From: Clitoria ternatea
Lineage: Eukaryota; Streptophyta; Magnoliopsida; Fabales; Fabaceae
NCBI GenBank assembly: GCA_037962975.1
Contig: CM075669.1
Coordinates: 89,138,001 to 89,202,000 of the forward strand
Direction of reading: 5' to 3'
Length of the DNA stretch: 64,000 bases
The notes below the pieces were generated by a model, which was not told where the DNA came from, did no database searches, and saw only the letters and a program-made list of their open reading frames with translations. Shown here piece after piece: positions 36,941 to 48,264 of the stretch; the first letter of the stretch is position 1; every line of letters starts with the position of its first letter. Both the position numbers and the translations under genes were made by a program.

Positions 36941-37430
36941 TTTCTTATCAGGGTCCCTTGTTAGTTCATTGTAAGTTATCAATTCCTACTCAGTCTCACC
37001 CAATAACTCCTGATTAACTCTCTGCTCTCCCTTCACCATTAACTATTACATATACAGTTACTAATTCAATTATGAACAATTTCAATCCACACAGATAAGA
37101 CAAGGCAATGCATGAATTTATTTCATTTAATTCAATCTTTTTATTAGCCATCATGATGCATGTAGGCTTATATCCTTCTTATCAATCTCACTCAATCAAT
37201 ATCAACTATACACATCAATTCCACCTTATCCCCCTACCCACTTGAGCGACCAAAGCTCGCCTCATCTTGTTTTCACAAAAGGGTAAGGACACGCAACCCT
37301 ATCTTCAACAATGGATCCAAACACATTTCATCAGAATGGGCACTCTACGGTGATGGTAATACTCGCTTTGAGTCAAAGTATACTAGAGTTACCACTGGCT
37401 ATCGGTCTTGGGCATGACTCCGAACCAATT
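36941..37430. repeat. 0.49 kb direct repeat, copy B
   Basis: Partner of 35313-35800 with scattered differences. Ends abruptly at CGAACCAATT, where LARD-2 sequence begins. Confidence 0.75.
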
Positions 37431-37609
37431 GTTAGAAATAGGAAATTTGTTGTTTTATGCTGGTAATTGATTACCACTTGTTGTAATCGATTACCAGAGC
37501 CTAAAATTTGGATTTTTGAGCTGTTTTAAGGGGTGTGACCAGCATAAAACAGCTCTATTTTTAAGTAGATCCAGAGATAAATTCTAGGAACCTTTAAGGG
37601 GACATTACA
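37431..37609 (+). repeat. LARD-2 5' LTR remnant
   Basis: Only the last ~180 bases of the LTR, ending ACATTACA. Contains two ATCGAT-type words (GGTAATTGATTACC and TGTAATCGATTACC), like those in the copia LTR. Confidence 0.6.
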
Positions 37610-37612
37610 AGG

Positions 37613-37624
37613 TGGTATTAGAGC
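37613..37624 (+). other. LARD-2 primer-binding site
   Basis: TGGTATTAGAGC, differing by one base from the usual tRNA-iMet complement, three bases after the LTR end. Confidence 0.75.
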
Positions 37625-40435
37625 AGTTCCGTTCAGGACTAAATAGGGCTAGATAATATTGTATTATGAAGCTAACGTTTGATTAAATATGATAATTATG
37701 TGATGAATACATGGTGATTTATGTGAGTCATGTGTGGACATATTATGGTGTTTGCTTATCTATTGGTAGGGCTCTTTGGCATCACTCTGTTGGCACTCTG
37801 GTGGCATAATGTTTTTTATAAAAGGTAATTTTTATTCCCTGGGTGGTTCATTGGTTACAAATGATGGTGTGTTTGACTATGTAAACTTAGTGCACTAAAG
37901 TATCATGTTGTAAATTATATGACTGTGTGTTGTTAAAATGAGTTGATGAAGGTGTTGCTAAGAGGTAAAAGACTAAAATCGGGATTAAAATCTAAATAAT
38001 GACATTGGTGAAATCAAATAAAGAGGATTCATAGATTAATCCAAAGAAAGGTAGTTGAACTAAACCTGTAAGGTTAGTAGGGTGTTAGAATTTCTATGGT
38101 GCACAGTGGCACCTATGCTTAATTAGGTTAATTAAGTAGTGTTTGAAGAGATGAAATTGGTTGGGTAAACAACGGATAATACGAATTGGTGTTGTATTAA
38201 TAAAGTTATCCCTTTTAGGAGGGGTGATCCTTCTATGTGGTCTTATTGACTCTGGATAGGTAAACGTTATTCGATTGTCCGATTATAGGCATTAAGCGAG
38301 CGATTGATGAAGTTCCTAGAAATCCTAGAGGAGTAGCAAAAGACGATGATTGAATGCCTTGAATGAGTCTAAAATTAGCAATCGAGTTGTAGCATAGTGA
38401 TAGTGATTGGTGAGGTGATTAACAAGGTGTTTGGCTAGTGCATGGTCATTCTGGACCCTACCCTGATCTTGACATTCGAAGAGAATAATAGTGACTGGCC
38501 ACCCTGGATTTTTTTTTTAAATGTCAAATCGGTGCAAGATCAACTGGTGAACTGAGATGGATAGTTACATATAGTTAATCAAGCGTAAGAGGTCTTGAGG
38601 AGTGGTCAGGTTGTTTACCTAATCCTTACATAGCCCTATCTACTGAGCATGGACTACTAAGACTGATCACCTTGGAGGGTTACGCTGGTAGCCGAGGCTG
38701 TGTGAGATCGGGAAGATGAGTGTATCTTGGTGTACCACAGAGATTTATGTACCAGAGTAATGGAGAACAGAGATAAGATCACGTGATTCATAAAAAATAG
38801 TGGATGAAAGGTGAATAGTATTCACTTATGTGTATTGGGACAAGATGTGATTAAGTTAAACAAAGAGTGAGGAATGATTATCCAATGAGGATTGAGGAAT
38901 TAATGAGAGAATTATTGACCAATGACCAGTAATGAACTTACAAGTTATGAAGGTGAAACAGACCAGTATGGCCTGTGAACGAGTGAAATTTTGATCCGTT
39001 GGAGTACAGTACCCTTGACTACATTTTTAACCTTTAGAAGGTGTATAAAGTTTGCTGGAATAGTATATGTGAGATGCCAAAGTTAAAAAGGATGAGTTTT
39101 GAACCTGTAAAAATCCTGAAAATAGCCTAATCGCGTTTCACGCATATCTTCCTTATTTGGTGGAGTTTCTGAATGAGACTGGCGGCCACGAGTCATAAAT
39201 GAGGTAAAGATATTGGTGTCCAAATTTGGAAAGATTTGGAGGTCGTTTGACTAAAAAGAGCATTCGTGTAAATTGAATTGGGAGGTTGGTGGATATGTAG
39301 AAAATTCTGCATAATTTACAACAAGAGCACTGCTGGTTTTAAGCGCGTGGTGATCGGTGTGTTGGGAATTTGGCCTGGGAGTCAACGCGAAACTTGTAGA
39401 TAATCTCTTTATTGATGTGTGTTCATAAGTTTCATTCGGATCGGAGGTCAGGCACATGAGATATGTGTATTTTTCAGAATTCTACGTTTGTTGTCAAACT
39501 GCTATGACGACATTTTGAGCAGCAGCTTCCACATAAAACTGGAATTAATCAAAGCAGAATTAGCTCATGGGACCTTCACGCTAAGTTTAGAGCATTGAGT
39601 TAAGAAAATTATGGAAATAGACTCATATCCATCTGAGTAGCAGAGCCTAAGATATGCATGTTTTCCTAAAGATGTTTGCTGCTAAAATTCTGTTATAGCA
39701 GTAATTAATTGGGTGCTTTTGCGTAACGTTTGGGGCTGAACCATAAGAAGTTTGAACTTTTGGTCTGCATGGAATTCAAAGATAAGTACGATACCAAACC
39801 AATGAAACTAGATTCGTGTTAAACTAAGGTCTGTAGCGCAAATAACGAAGAGACATCTAGACCTGCTTTTTGCTGCAAAGATTTCAACAATAGACTAATG
39901 ATGAGATTAAGACATACGAGGCATTTTGGCGGGGAATCGACACTTCATGACTTCATGACAGTTTTGGTATATTGCGAGACGTCACTTTTGAATTTGGATT
40001 CACTCCAATCTAAAGTCCACAGCTTGAGCTATGTGCTAGTGTATTGGAGAAATTTTAGTTAAATCCTTGTAGAAATTAATTATGACTGTATTTTAAGCGG
40101 CAGGGGAAACGTGTGAAGAATTAGAGATTGTGAGTCCCTGTGGTCTAAAGGATCGAGGTGCTGATAGAAATAAATAAGCGGGTGTGCTAAGCCACGACTG
40201 ATGGAGTGAATTGGAAAAGTAACTAGAGATGACAATGACATCGAGATATTACGAGGCAACGTTAAGTCCATAATGGGCAATAATTTCTTGTGAAGTGACC
40301 TTTGGAGCAAGCGAGGTGTTGTAATATTTTGAGTTATGGGTCGATTGAGGTATAGGAGTAGGATGACACGGCAGCCATGAGTTGTATATGGTCGATGAGA
40401 TCCATAAGGTACGTTGAATTCAGGGACGAAATCCC
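37625..40435 (+). other. LARD-2 interior, no coding capacity
   Basis: About 2.8 kb without a retroviral protein motif. Stops in all frames; all open stretches are shorter than 80 codons and low-complexity. Confidence 0.65.
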
Positions 40436-40446
40436 TTTTTAGGGGG
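40436..40446 (+). other. LARD-2 polypurine tract
   Basis: TTTTTAGGGGG immediately before the LTR start, after a GACGAAATCCC context matching that before the LARD-1 tract. Confidence 0.7.
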
Positions 40447-41450
40447 TGTGCTTAACATCCCGGTAATTAATTTAAAAATTGGTGATTGACGGGAAATTAT
40501 AAATAAATCATTTTTGAATTAATTTAGATTTTTCAGAAAGAATTATTAATTGTTATAAATTAACTTACATTTAATTTTAAAGTGAGAATTAAATAAATAT
40601 ATTTGATTGGTGAGTTACAAAAAATTAGATTTAATTAAATAGGTGATGGGAAATTTTAATTGACCAAAGGGTAAAAGGTTATTGTTAAAAAGGGAAAAAA
40701 AGGAAAAAGAAATGGTAAAAGACGTTTCTTCCCTTATGCATTAAAAATAAGTTTTCTTTCTTTTTTCTCTTCCCTTTACGCGTCTTCTTCCTCTCGTTTA
40801 TTCCCTAAATTACTGCAACCTTGGAGCTTCAAAGGAAGTGCAAATCTTAGCCGATTCTTGCAATTGAGGACATATTTTGAATCATTAAAGTGAGATAAAC
40901 AAGTAGGTGGTTTCAATTTCTCCATTCATGGCTTCATTCTCAAAACCGAAAAATGGGTTTCCTATGAGGGTTTCAAACTTTCTTTGATTTTTGCAAGTAA
41001 AGCTTAAAGGTGATGTTTTGAAGTGTGGGTGTTGATAAAATATTAAAATAATTACGTTTTGGTGTTGTTAGGGCTTTGAACCAAGCTCCAGAAGGTTATC
41101 AAAGATTATGGGTTTTATAATTAACAACTGAAAAATTATACAGTAAGCATTGGTAGCTTTTGAAGATAGTTTTGATGTATTTTGAATAGCTAAAGTGAAG
41201 TTTCATTGTTTAAAATACTAAACCTTTTCTTAAACTCTTTGATTTTTAGAGTTTAGGTTGTCGACAAATTGTGAAACAATTCAAGAGCGCGGTATCTAGG
41301 TAAGGGGGTGTTTGGTGTTATAATTAATTATAATTGGGTATCGACCTTAGTTGGGGTTCAAAAAGGGAAATAACGTAGTCGGTGGAATTTGTGGTGATTG
41401 ATGAAATTTAGGAAGTAAGTTATGTTATTACAATAAGTATTAACCTGAGA
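40447..41450 (+). repeat. LARD-2 3' LTR (left part)
   Basis: Starts TGTGCTTAACATCCCGG; about 1.0 kb is present before CACTA-3 interrupts it. AT-rich; the region near 40740-40830 is CT-rich and could be a transcript leader. The LTR end is not in the window. Confidence 0.6.
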
Positions 41451-42302
41451 CACTACTAGAAAAATACCTGATAGCTACTCCAAATTAGCGACCGAAGCTT
41501 GTCATCGCTAATTAGCGATCGTGTTAGCAACCGTAACATGAAAGGGACCCTGAAAGGAAACATTAGTGACCACCTTAGCGACCAACAGAACCCCGTCGCT
41601 AAAATTTGCCAAAGCACTGTCGCTAACGCCGTCCCTACAAAGATACCCTCCAATTATTTGGGTTCCCTTCAATATTCTTGTTAGCGCAAACATGAGCGAT
41701 GGAACGATCATCGTCACTAACATTGGTGCCAACAAAAATATTGGAGGGAACCCAAATAATTGAAGGGAGGTAAAAACGTTGCGACGACATGCTGCCGTCG
41801 CTAGATTACTAAAACTGAGCGACCGAATATGCGATCGTCGCTATCTCAAGGTGAATGGAGTGAAGCCAAAAAATGAGGGAGGTAAAAGGTAGCGATGAAG
41901 TTGGACTATCGCTATATTTGGATATGTTAGCGACAAAGTAAAATTGTCACTAACTTAAAAACCTTGGAGTTCAAACCAAAACATTGGAGGGAATGTAGCG
42001 ACGGCGTCTCTCCATGGCTAATATGGACGAAGTAGGGACGGATAGGTTTGTCGTCGTAAATGTATATTCATATTAGTGACTGTGTTTATTAGTCTGTCGC
42101 TATGTCTGTTAGGTGGCCTTATTAGTGACATTGGTAACGACAGACAGTAACCGTCACTAAGTTTTTAATCTAATTCGGACACCCCAATCATTTCTCCCAA
42201 TCATCAAGCCCTACCTCTCCCTCCCTTCTCCCTCTGTCCCTGGATCCCATCTTTCTCCTTGTGTCCGTCTGTCCCTCTTTGTCCCTCTGGTAAGAGTTTT
42301 TA
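41451..42302. mobile_element. CACTA element CACTA-3, left end only
   Basis: Starts CACTACTAGAAAAATACC, a typical CACTA terminus, followed by about 700 bases rich in TTAGCGACC / GTCGCTAA words in both orientations. A CT-rich leader-like stretch (42184-42290) ends near a GTAAGAG splice donor (42290). The element then stops at 42303, where the Athila LTR begins. No right terminus exists in the window. Confidence 0.75.
41480..42165. repeat. CACTA-3 subterminal repeats
   Basis: Many TAGCGAC / GTCGCTA words (for example near 41486, 41513, 41577, 41596, 41814, 41930), a third distinct subterminal motif among the CACTA elements here. Confidence 0.75.
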
Positions 42303-44150
42303 TGTTATGATACAAACTTAAGCCAAAGCTTGGTATGTAAGGAAATAAAATGTTCAAATAAGAGAATCAAGTTTGTATAATATGAACTCAATGGAATGTT
42401 TATGCCAAGTTTAAACACAGTAATTATAGTATAGTATAGATGTCATTCCACTGAGGAGGTGTTGGTTTGAAGATCTTAGTTCTTGAATTGATTTTGACAA
42501 AAGATTTGTTTTGATTTTGTTGTGTAAAAGATTGAATACAAAAGAAGCAGCAAGTGTTAAGTGAAAATAATGATAGTAAAATGTTTGAGAAAAAATCTGA
42601 TTTGGAACACTGGGATTGGTTTCATCTCATCTCACCTTCCATAAGCTGAATAAATTACATGTATGTAATTGAAATGATAATTTCTACGTCACAATCAAAG
42701 TCATTTGTATGGATCCCTCGACTATAAAATTCATAAGAATGATTTCAAACCGCTGATCCCTCAGTCACTTTGAAATCATTCCAGCATTATCGATTAATTG
42801 TTTTGATGTTCATTACGTTAGATGCCATCCCTGGTCAGCTACTCACAACGAGTATTTCATTCAGATCTGCTTCCAAAAGTTACTTCCCAGTATACTTAAG
42901 AAAACTTAAAACAAGAAAGTAGTGATCAAGTACCTTCAGGCATTAATGGCAGAATAAAATACAAAAAGTATCAAATCTCATTAACATACATAAAAACTTA
43001 CAGCAGCATTACTTCAGGTTTGAATTGATTAAAACCAATCCCAATAAAGGAAAATTAGTTACTCATGTTTTGCATTTTCACTTCAAGAAAATTTGGAAAT
43101 GAATACAGAAGGTAAAAGGAATAATAGAGAGGTTGGATTTTGCAGGAGATACAGGGGATGGTTGGTGATGATCCATTTGCCCTATTTTCTGCTTGATTTA
43201 TAGAGGTTATGCTTCAGCTTTCTTTTCCCACTTGCATAATGCCCATGCAGGCATATTCAGAGACATGCAGAAACACCTCAAAGTGGTTGAGTTGGCACCG
43301 CACCATTATAATAAGGTTGTAACGAGGTTGGGCTAACAAGAATTACTGGTTTTTCTAGGATTTCAAATTGCATGTATGAAGAAGAGCATAAATATTTGAA
43401 CTTTATTATAACTTATAGGCTTCTTCCTTTTTCTGTTCTCTTTTTGTTCTAAGATTCTTGTTTGGAGAACCTATCAATTTTCTTTAGCATTTTTCAACCT
43501 CTCTTTCTTTCATCACCATTATTTGGAAAAATAATTTATTCTCTTTTCTTATTAAGCACGCTAAGAAGGTAGGAATTTTATTTCTCATGCTCAGGTTATG
43601 GTGTTTTTCTGAAAAAAAAATGGCTCAATTGGGCTACCAAAAAAAATTGGGATAATTTGTTAAGGATAGCTTTTTGGCTCTTGGCTTAAAATGTGTTTTC
43701 AAACAAAATGCCTTGATCATTTCCTTGCTTACTTCTTAAGAAAAGGGTTAATCAGAAAATTAGGCAATGTTGTCTTAACAATTTCCAATAAGACTCTCGG
43801 TGTTTAATTACTCACTTCTCACCCGGTTTAAAGGCATATTCCTTTGTTCTAACAGAAAAAGGTTCAAGCATATAAGAAGTTTTCAAAAGTTTATGTATTT
43901 CATTTTTCTGGTTTTTAATTCAACCAATTGTCCTCTTTAATTGTTACTATCTTATAATTTGTTATGCCTAAAGAATCTGTACATACATTCTAATTTTTTG
44001 CTTATGGTTATGAAATAAATCTACTACAAACATATTCATGTAAAATCATTCAAGCAATTCATGCAAAATTATGAGAAGCTTCAAACGAAAACCAAACTAC
44101 CGTAAATGAGTTATCTGCAGTAAGTAAAATAAAAGAAGTAAAATGAAAAT
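42303..44150 (-). repeat. Athila 3' LTR and adjacent untranslated region
   Basis: The plus strand opens TGTTATGATACAAACTTAAG after TTTTA, consistent with the TG...CA end of a minus-strand LTR inserted in CACTA-3. The inner LTR edge and polypurine tract could not be placed; pyrimidine-rich candidates lie near 43415-43455. No coding region. Confidence 0.55.
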
Positions 44151-44207
44151 TGTTTATGAGAAGTAAAAATAGCAACCATAGATCAGAAAGGGAATTTGGG
44201 AGAAAAA

Positions 44208-45509
44208 TCACTCATCATCCTCTGTGTCTGTTTCTTCTTCCCTCACTGAAGGACCTTGTGAGAAGGGTCCTGCTCCCGCCTGTGATGTCTCACCCCCTCC
44301 AAAGAAAGGAGGCCTGTCCCCAGGCCAAGCAATATGGGCTTCAAAATGGATTGGGTCCATCCAGGGGTTAGGTTGTCCTGCAGGAATGCAATGGTATAAG
44401 CCATGATGTATGTGCATAAGACCTCGATGATTGGAATTTTGTTATGCCAAGAGATGATTGTTCTAGAGCTAAAGCTGGTGAATTCCCTGTAGGATCATCA
44501 ATGACTCTTGGTTGAGAAGAGGAGGGGCAGGTTCTGATCCTGTTGGTGGTGGTGCTTGCTGTGTATCTGAGGCAGGTGGTGGAAATACTTCTGGTATAGT
44601 TTGAGTGCTACAATACCACTCAATGAAGCGTTTGTCAATGGATGGCCTGATAGGTTTGAGGTTCTATACCTCAATCCCATGCACTGCATAAAAATTAGTA
44701 ATAAAAGCAGGGAAACCTAAACTTCCTTTAACCTTTTGCCCTGCCCGGGAGTACTTTTGATCAGCCTTTACAAATTTATGAATTTCATCAGAGATTATCT
44801 GTGCTAGATCAATAGAGATGTCATTTTGTAAAATGCAATATAGTAAATAACACCTGCTAAAAATGAGATCAGAAACATGTGCATTAGGTGCGATGTTGGC
44901 AAGCATGAAAGAAGTCCATACTTGAGAAATGATGGTCATGTCTTTTCTTAAAACTCGCAGTGGGTTCTTCCCTTGCCCCATCTAAAAGTGACGACTTGGA
45001 ATGCATATGGCGGCCTCAAGATCATTGGTGGCAATGAATTAGTTTCTTGAAACCATAGCAGCATATTCAGAAATTTCTCCCTCTCCTAGTTCTATGATGT
45101 TGCCTAGGTAGAAGTTAATCTCATCCCTGCCATATGAGAGCCAATGACCCCTGACATATGTCCTTCGATCACCTTCCCCCTCCTTAGGCCAGGCATTGGC
45201 ATAGAATTCTCTAACTATCTCTAGGTCGTATTTCTCCCTTGGATAGTAGATCTTGAGCCAGTTTCTCCTTCTCACATCCTGCAAAAATGCATCACATTCT
45301 CCAAAAGCCAAATCAACCTTCCTTTCTGGTATGAACGTCCAGTTGGAAATATCCTCATAACGCCTACTCTTATCTTTGTTTCTGAATTTTGGGGCGTTAT
45401 CTCGGTCTTCGGTCCTTGGCCTCTTTCCCTTATTTCTTCTCGAACTTCTTGGTGGGGAGTTGGTTGCAGGGGAACTTGGTGTAACTTGCTTGGTTCTGGC
45501 CATCTGCAA
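44208..45509 (-). pseudogene. Athila accessory ORF (env position)
   Basis: Third ORF, between pol and 3' LTR. From about 45509 it starts MQMARTKQ, with a basic Lys/Arg-rich N-terminus (RRNKGKRPRTED) resembling a nuclear-localisation signal. The core follows: YDLEIVREFYANAWP and TYVRGHWLSYGRDEI. After a stop near 45040 a second block (44981-44664) has LGFPAFITNFYAVHGIEV. An acidic tail (EEETDTEDDE) ends at 44208. The core is the pattern catalogued as putative plant transposon protein (Transposase_32). I see no signal peptide or membrane segment, so an envelope role is not supported. Several stops make it a pseudogene. Confidence 0.75.
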
Positions 45510-46284
45510 TCAATTTAGTACTCATATTATCACATGTCAAAAGGAAGGGTAGATTTCTAACACTTTCATTAACAAATTCAGTAAGCCCAGAGATTCCTTA
45601 CTCATTGTATCATGATATTTCCAAATCAAACATGCTTATTAGTTACTAAGTAGAGCAATACAAGCATAATATTTCAATCATAAAGCATGTATGACACATT
45701 TTATACTTTTATCGGACAGTTGGCGTGCATCCTTAAAAACAAAGAAGGTTTTCACAATGCTCTTTCATAAACAATTAATCAATCCAATTTTGAATTAGCA
45801 AATCCAGATAAAATACACCATTCAATCACAAAAGCATGTAAAGCAAAGAAACTTGATTTTTAAATTAAGATCGAAACATGCTCTTTACTTCATATCACAG
45901 CAAAACATTGTAAGATACATCAGAGAAAAGAAAAGGGCTGAGATTTACCTTGCTTCAGAGGAAATGAATGATGCACAGAAGATAAAATGATTGTGGAAAT
46001 GGCAATTAAAAATATAAGTAACGTGCAAAGTGGAAACTGTTAGAGGAGTGCTCAATGGAAACTGACGAGGAGGAGCAAATGGGGTTATAGGAATAAAGAT
46101 GGGGTGCGGTTACAGATTCTGCAATAGATGCTCCCTTTAATTTTTTTTTAAAAATTTGCATCAGGTGGCAGTTTAATAGTTACTCGCTTAAGCAAGAATA
46201 TCACACTTAAGTATAATCATAAAAAGTGGCCAAATGCAAATTCGCTTGAGCGCATACTGTGATGAGTTATGTCAAGCTTAAGCA
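45510..46284 (-). other. Athila spacer, left of copia
   Basis: Leader region upstream of the accessory ORF. Near 46180-46284 it contains CGCTTAAGCAAG and CGCTTGAGCGCA, the palindrome type that is abundant on the other side of the copia insertion (56386-56870). The two parts were contiguous before insertion. Confidence 0.6.
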
Positions 46285-47794
46285 TGTTAATCAAGTGGCC
46301 TCAATACTCAAGAGGGGGGGTGAATTGAGTTTTAAAACTTTTCTTGGAATGCCTTCGAAATTTGTTCTTTTTTCACAAGTTAAGTGTTGGTGCAAGAGAG
46401 AGTGAGTATAATGCAAGAAATAGTGCTAGACAAAGGATAAATGTTATTAAGGCACTTTATCAAACACTTGGCATGTAGTACTTCAAAATTAGTTATTCAA
46501 GCAAGTTTAAGAGTGAAAATGCAATCAATATTAACAATCCAGCCAGATGCAATATGTAAATGCAAGAGGATAAGGGAGAAGAGCTTGGAAACCAATTTAA
46601 CGAGTTCCACTAACCCAATGTATGTCTCGCCTTCAAGCAACCCACTTGGTGGATTCTAGTATTGAAGATTTGAGATACAAGCTTTGAGCAATTGTCTCCT
46701 AGTGTCCCATACTCAAGAACCCAATTCTCACAAGCACAAGGGCAACCCACCCAATCTCACAATCTCTCAATGCCCAAAGGTTGAACCCCAACCTTTGTAA
46801 CCACTCAACCTAAAGTGAAAACCTTAGTGTTTTGGTGTTTGGTTTACAAGCAATATACTCTCTCAATAGAGTTGATGTATAATTAAAAACTCTCTCAATT
46901 TCTAACTCTCACAAGAGAGGATTTATAAATATAAGCTCTAAGTTTCAAAAAATGAAACTAAACAAATAAATGGAACTCACAAGACTCAAGATTTGATTTC
47001 CCTTTGATGGATTGGATTGTTGCATTAAGTAGCTTGAAGGAGTTTTGCATTTATAGGCCTTGGAGAGGAGCCCTCGAGTCTTCAGAGCCATTGCCCAGCA
47101 TGGGTGCTTGAGTTGGAATGGAGAAATGAGCTGGTTTTCCACTTAAAACACTTTTCCCCAATTTCTGGCACGATGGTAATCGATTACGCCTCGAGCTGTA
47201 ATCGATTACACTTTGAAATCTTCAGTGTAATTCAGTTGGTAATCGATTAGACCTTATTGTTTAATCGATTAGATTGGAAACAGAGACTTACTAATTGATT
47301 ATGCAATGTCTTGTAATCGATTGTGAGTGGCACCTGATGCATTTAATTGTGTATCATAGCATGGTAATCGATTATGCCTTTCCTGCAATCGATTAGTAAG
47401 CAAACAGAACTTTCATAATTGATTAGACCTGGTCTTGTAATCGATTAATGACCTTCCAGAGTCTTGGTAATCGATTGTTGCATACTTGCAATCGATTAGG
47501 GAGTATACCTGATGCTCTTAATTCAAATATTCAACTTGGTAATCGATTGTGCTAATGTATGCAATCGATTAGCTTACAAACAGAACTTGTGTAATCGATT
47601 AGTCTTGATGTTACAATCGATTATGTCTTGGACAGAACACCTGTAATCGATTAGTTTGAGTCTCGTAATCGATTAGCCTGCGTGAATTTGAAAGTCTGAT
47701 TCTGTTTTTCATTGTACTTTGAACCTTTTGCTTGATTCTTCAATATCTTTTGTCATTATCAAAATAATTTAACTTAAAAGCATATTCAATCACA
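46285..47794 (-). repeat. Copia 3' LTR
   Basis: Plus strand TGTTAATCAAGTGG to ATTCAATCACA. Contains about eighteen ATCGAT-core sites (47172-47690) and a minus-strand TATA box near 47048-47058. Confidence 0.93.
47172..47690. repeat. ATCGAT palindrome cluster in copia 3' LTR
   Basis: About eighteen sites of TGTAATCGATTAC type or one-base variants (TAATTGATTA, GCAATCGATTAG), spaced about 20-40 bases. The same cluster is in the other LTR at 55766-56270. Confidence 0.9.
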
Positions 47795-47810
47795 TTCTCC
47801 CCCTTTTTGA
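47795..47810 (-). other. Copia polypurine tract
   Basis: Minus strand TCAAAAAGGGGGAGAA, directly before the TGTGATTGAATATGC LTR start; a CATCAAAAAGGGGGAGA-like tract is typical of SIRE elements. Confidence 0.88.
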
Positions 47811-48264
47811 TGATGACAAACAATGTTCATCTCATTGGGTGTTAGTTCAAACAGAATTATTTGAGATGATTATCTCTAAGGATATCTCTAAGGTTATCTC
47901 TGGAATTATTTACATAACTTATCCTTTTGAAAAAATATCTCCCCCTACCTAAAGGAGTTTATGCTATCTTTCAAAATCATAGAGATAAGTAATTGCTTGT
48001 AACCACTTGTTGTTTTTAGCAGATTCTTGATTATAACCTATTTTGAAAACAGATTCAAATTCAATAAAAATAGATTCTAGATGAACTTCAATGTTTCAAT
48101 TTTTCTCCCCCTTTGTAATCATCAAAAATAAATAAAGCAGTATAGAGAAATATTTGAAGGGGAAATTACATTCATTCATAGAAAAGGAAAGGTACATGTA
48201 ATGAAATTTGCAGAATGGAAAAGCATAATAAAAAACATCCTAATAAAACATGAGAAACTGGGAT
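47811..48264 (-). other. Copia 3' untranslated region
   Basis: Between the accessory gene stop and the polypurine tract. No coding region. It contains a second run, ATCTCCCCCTACC (47938-47950, plus strand), and TTTTTCTCCCCCTTTG (48099-48114), which read as purine tracts on the minus strand. Multiple tracts before the 3' LTR are reported in Sireviruses (family knowledge). Confidence 0.55.

Larger units (their letters stand above)
37431..41450 (+). mobile_element. Second non-coding LTR element (LARD-2), partial
   Basis: A 5' LTR remnant ends GGGGACATTACA at 37609, followed by a primer-binding site TGGTATTAGAGC (37613-37624, one mismatch to the tRNA-iMet complement). The 2.8 kb interior has no gag or pol. 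A purine tract precedes a 3' LTR start TGTGCTTAACATCCC at 40447. The terminal style resembles LARD-1 and Tekay-like elements, but the LTRs are unrelated to LARD-1 in detail. The 3' LTR is cut by CACTA-3 at 41451, and the 5' LTR is missing all but about 180 bases. Confidence 0.7.

Noticed and set aside
36941..37609. Copy B plus LARD-2 remnant as one intact LTR
   Set aside because: The region after 37430 has no counterpart following copy A at 35801, so the two pieces are of different origin.
44150..44406. Plus-strand open frames near 44.2 kb
   Set aside because: Antisense to the acidic C-terminal tail of the Athila accessory ORF.
47172..47690. CRISPR-like array (regularly spaced short palindromes)
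   Set aside because: Repeats are about 10-13 bases with irregular spacers inside an LTR of a plant retrotransposon; no cas genes, and the organism is eukaryotic.
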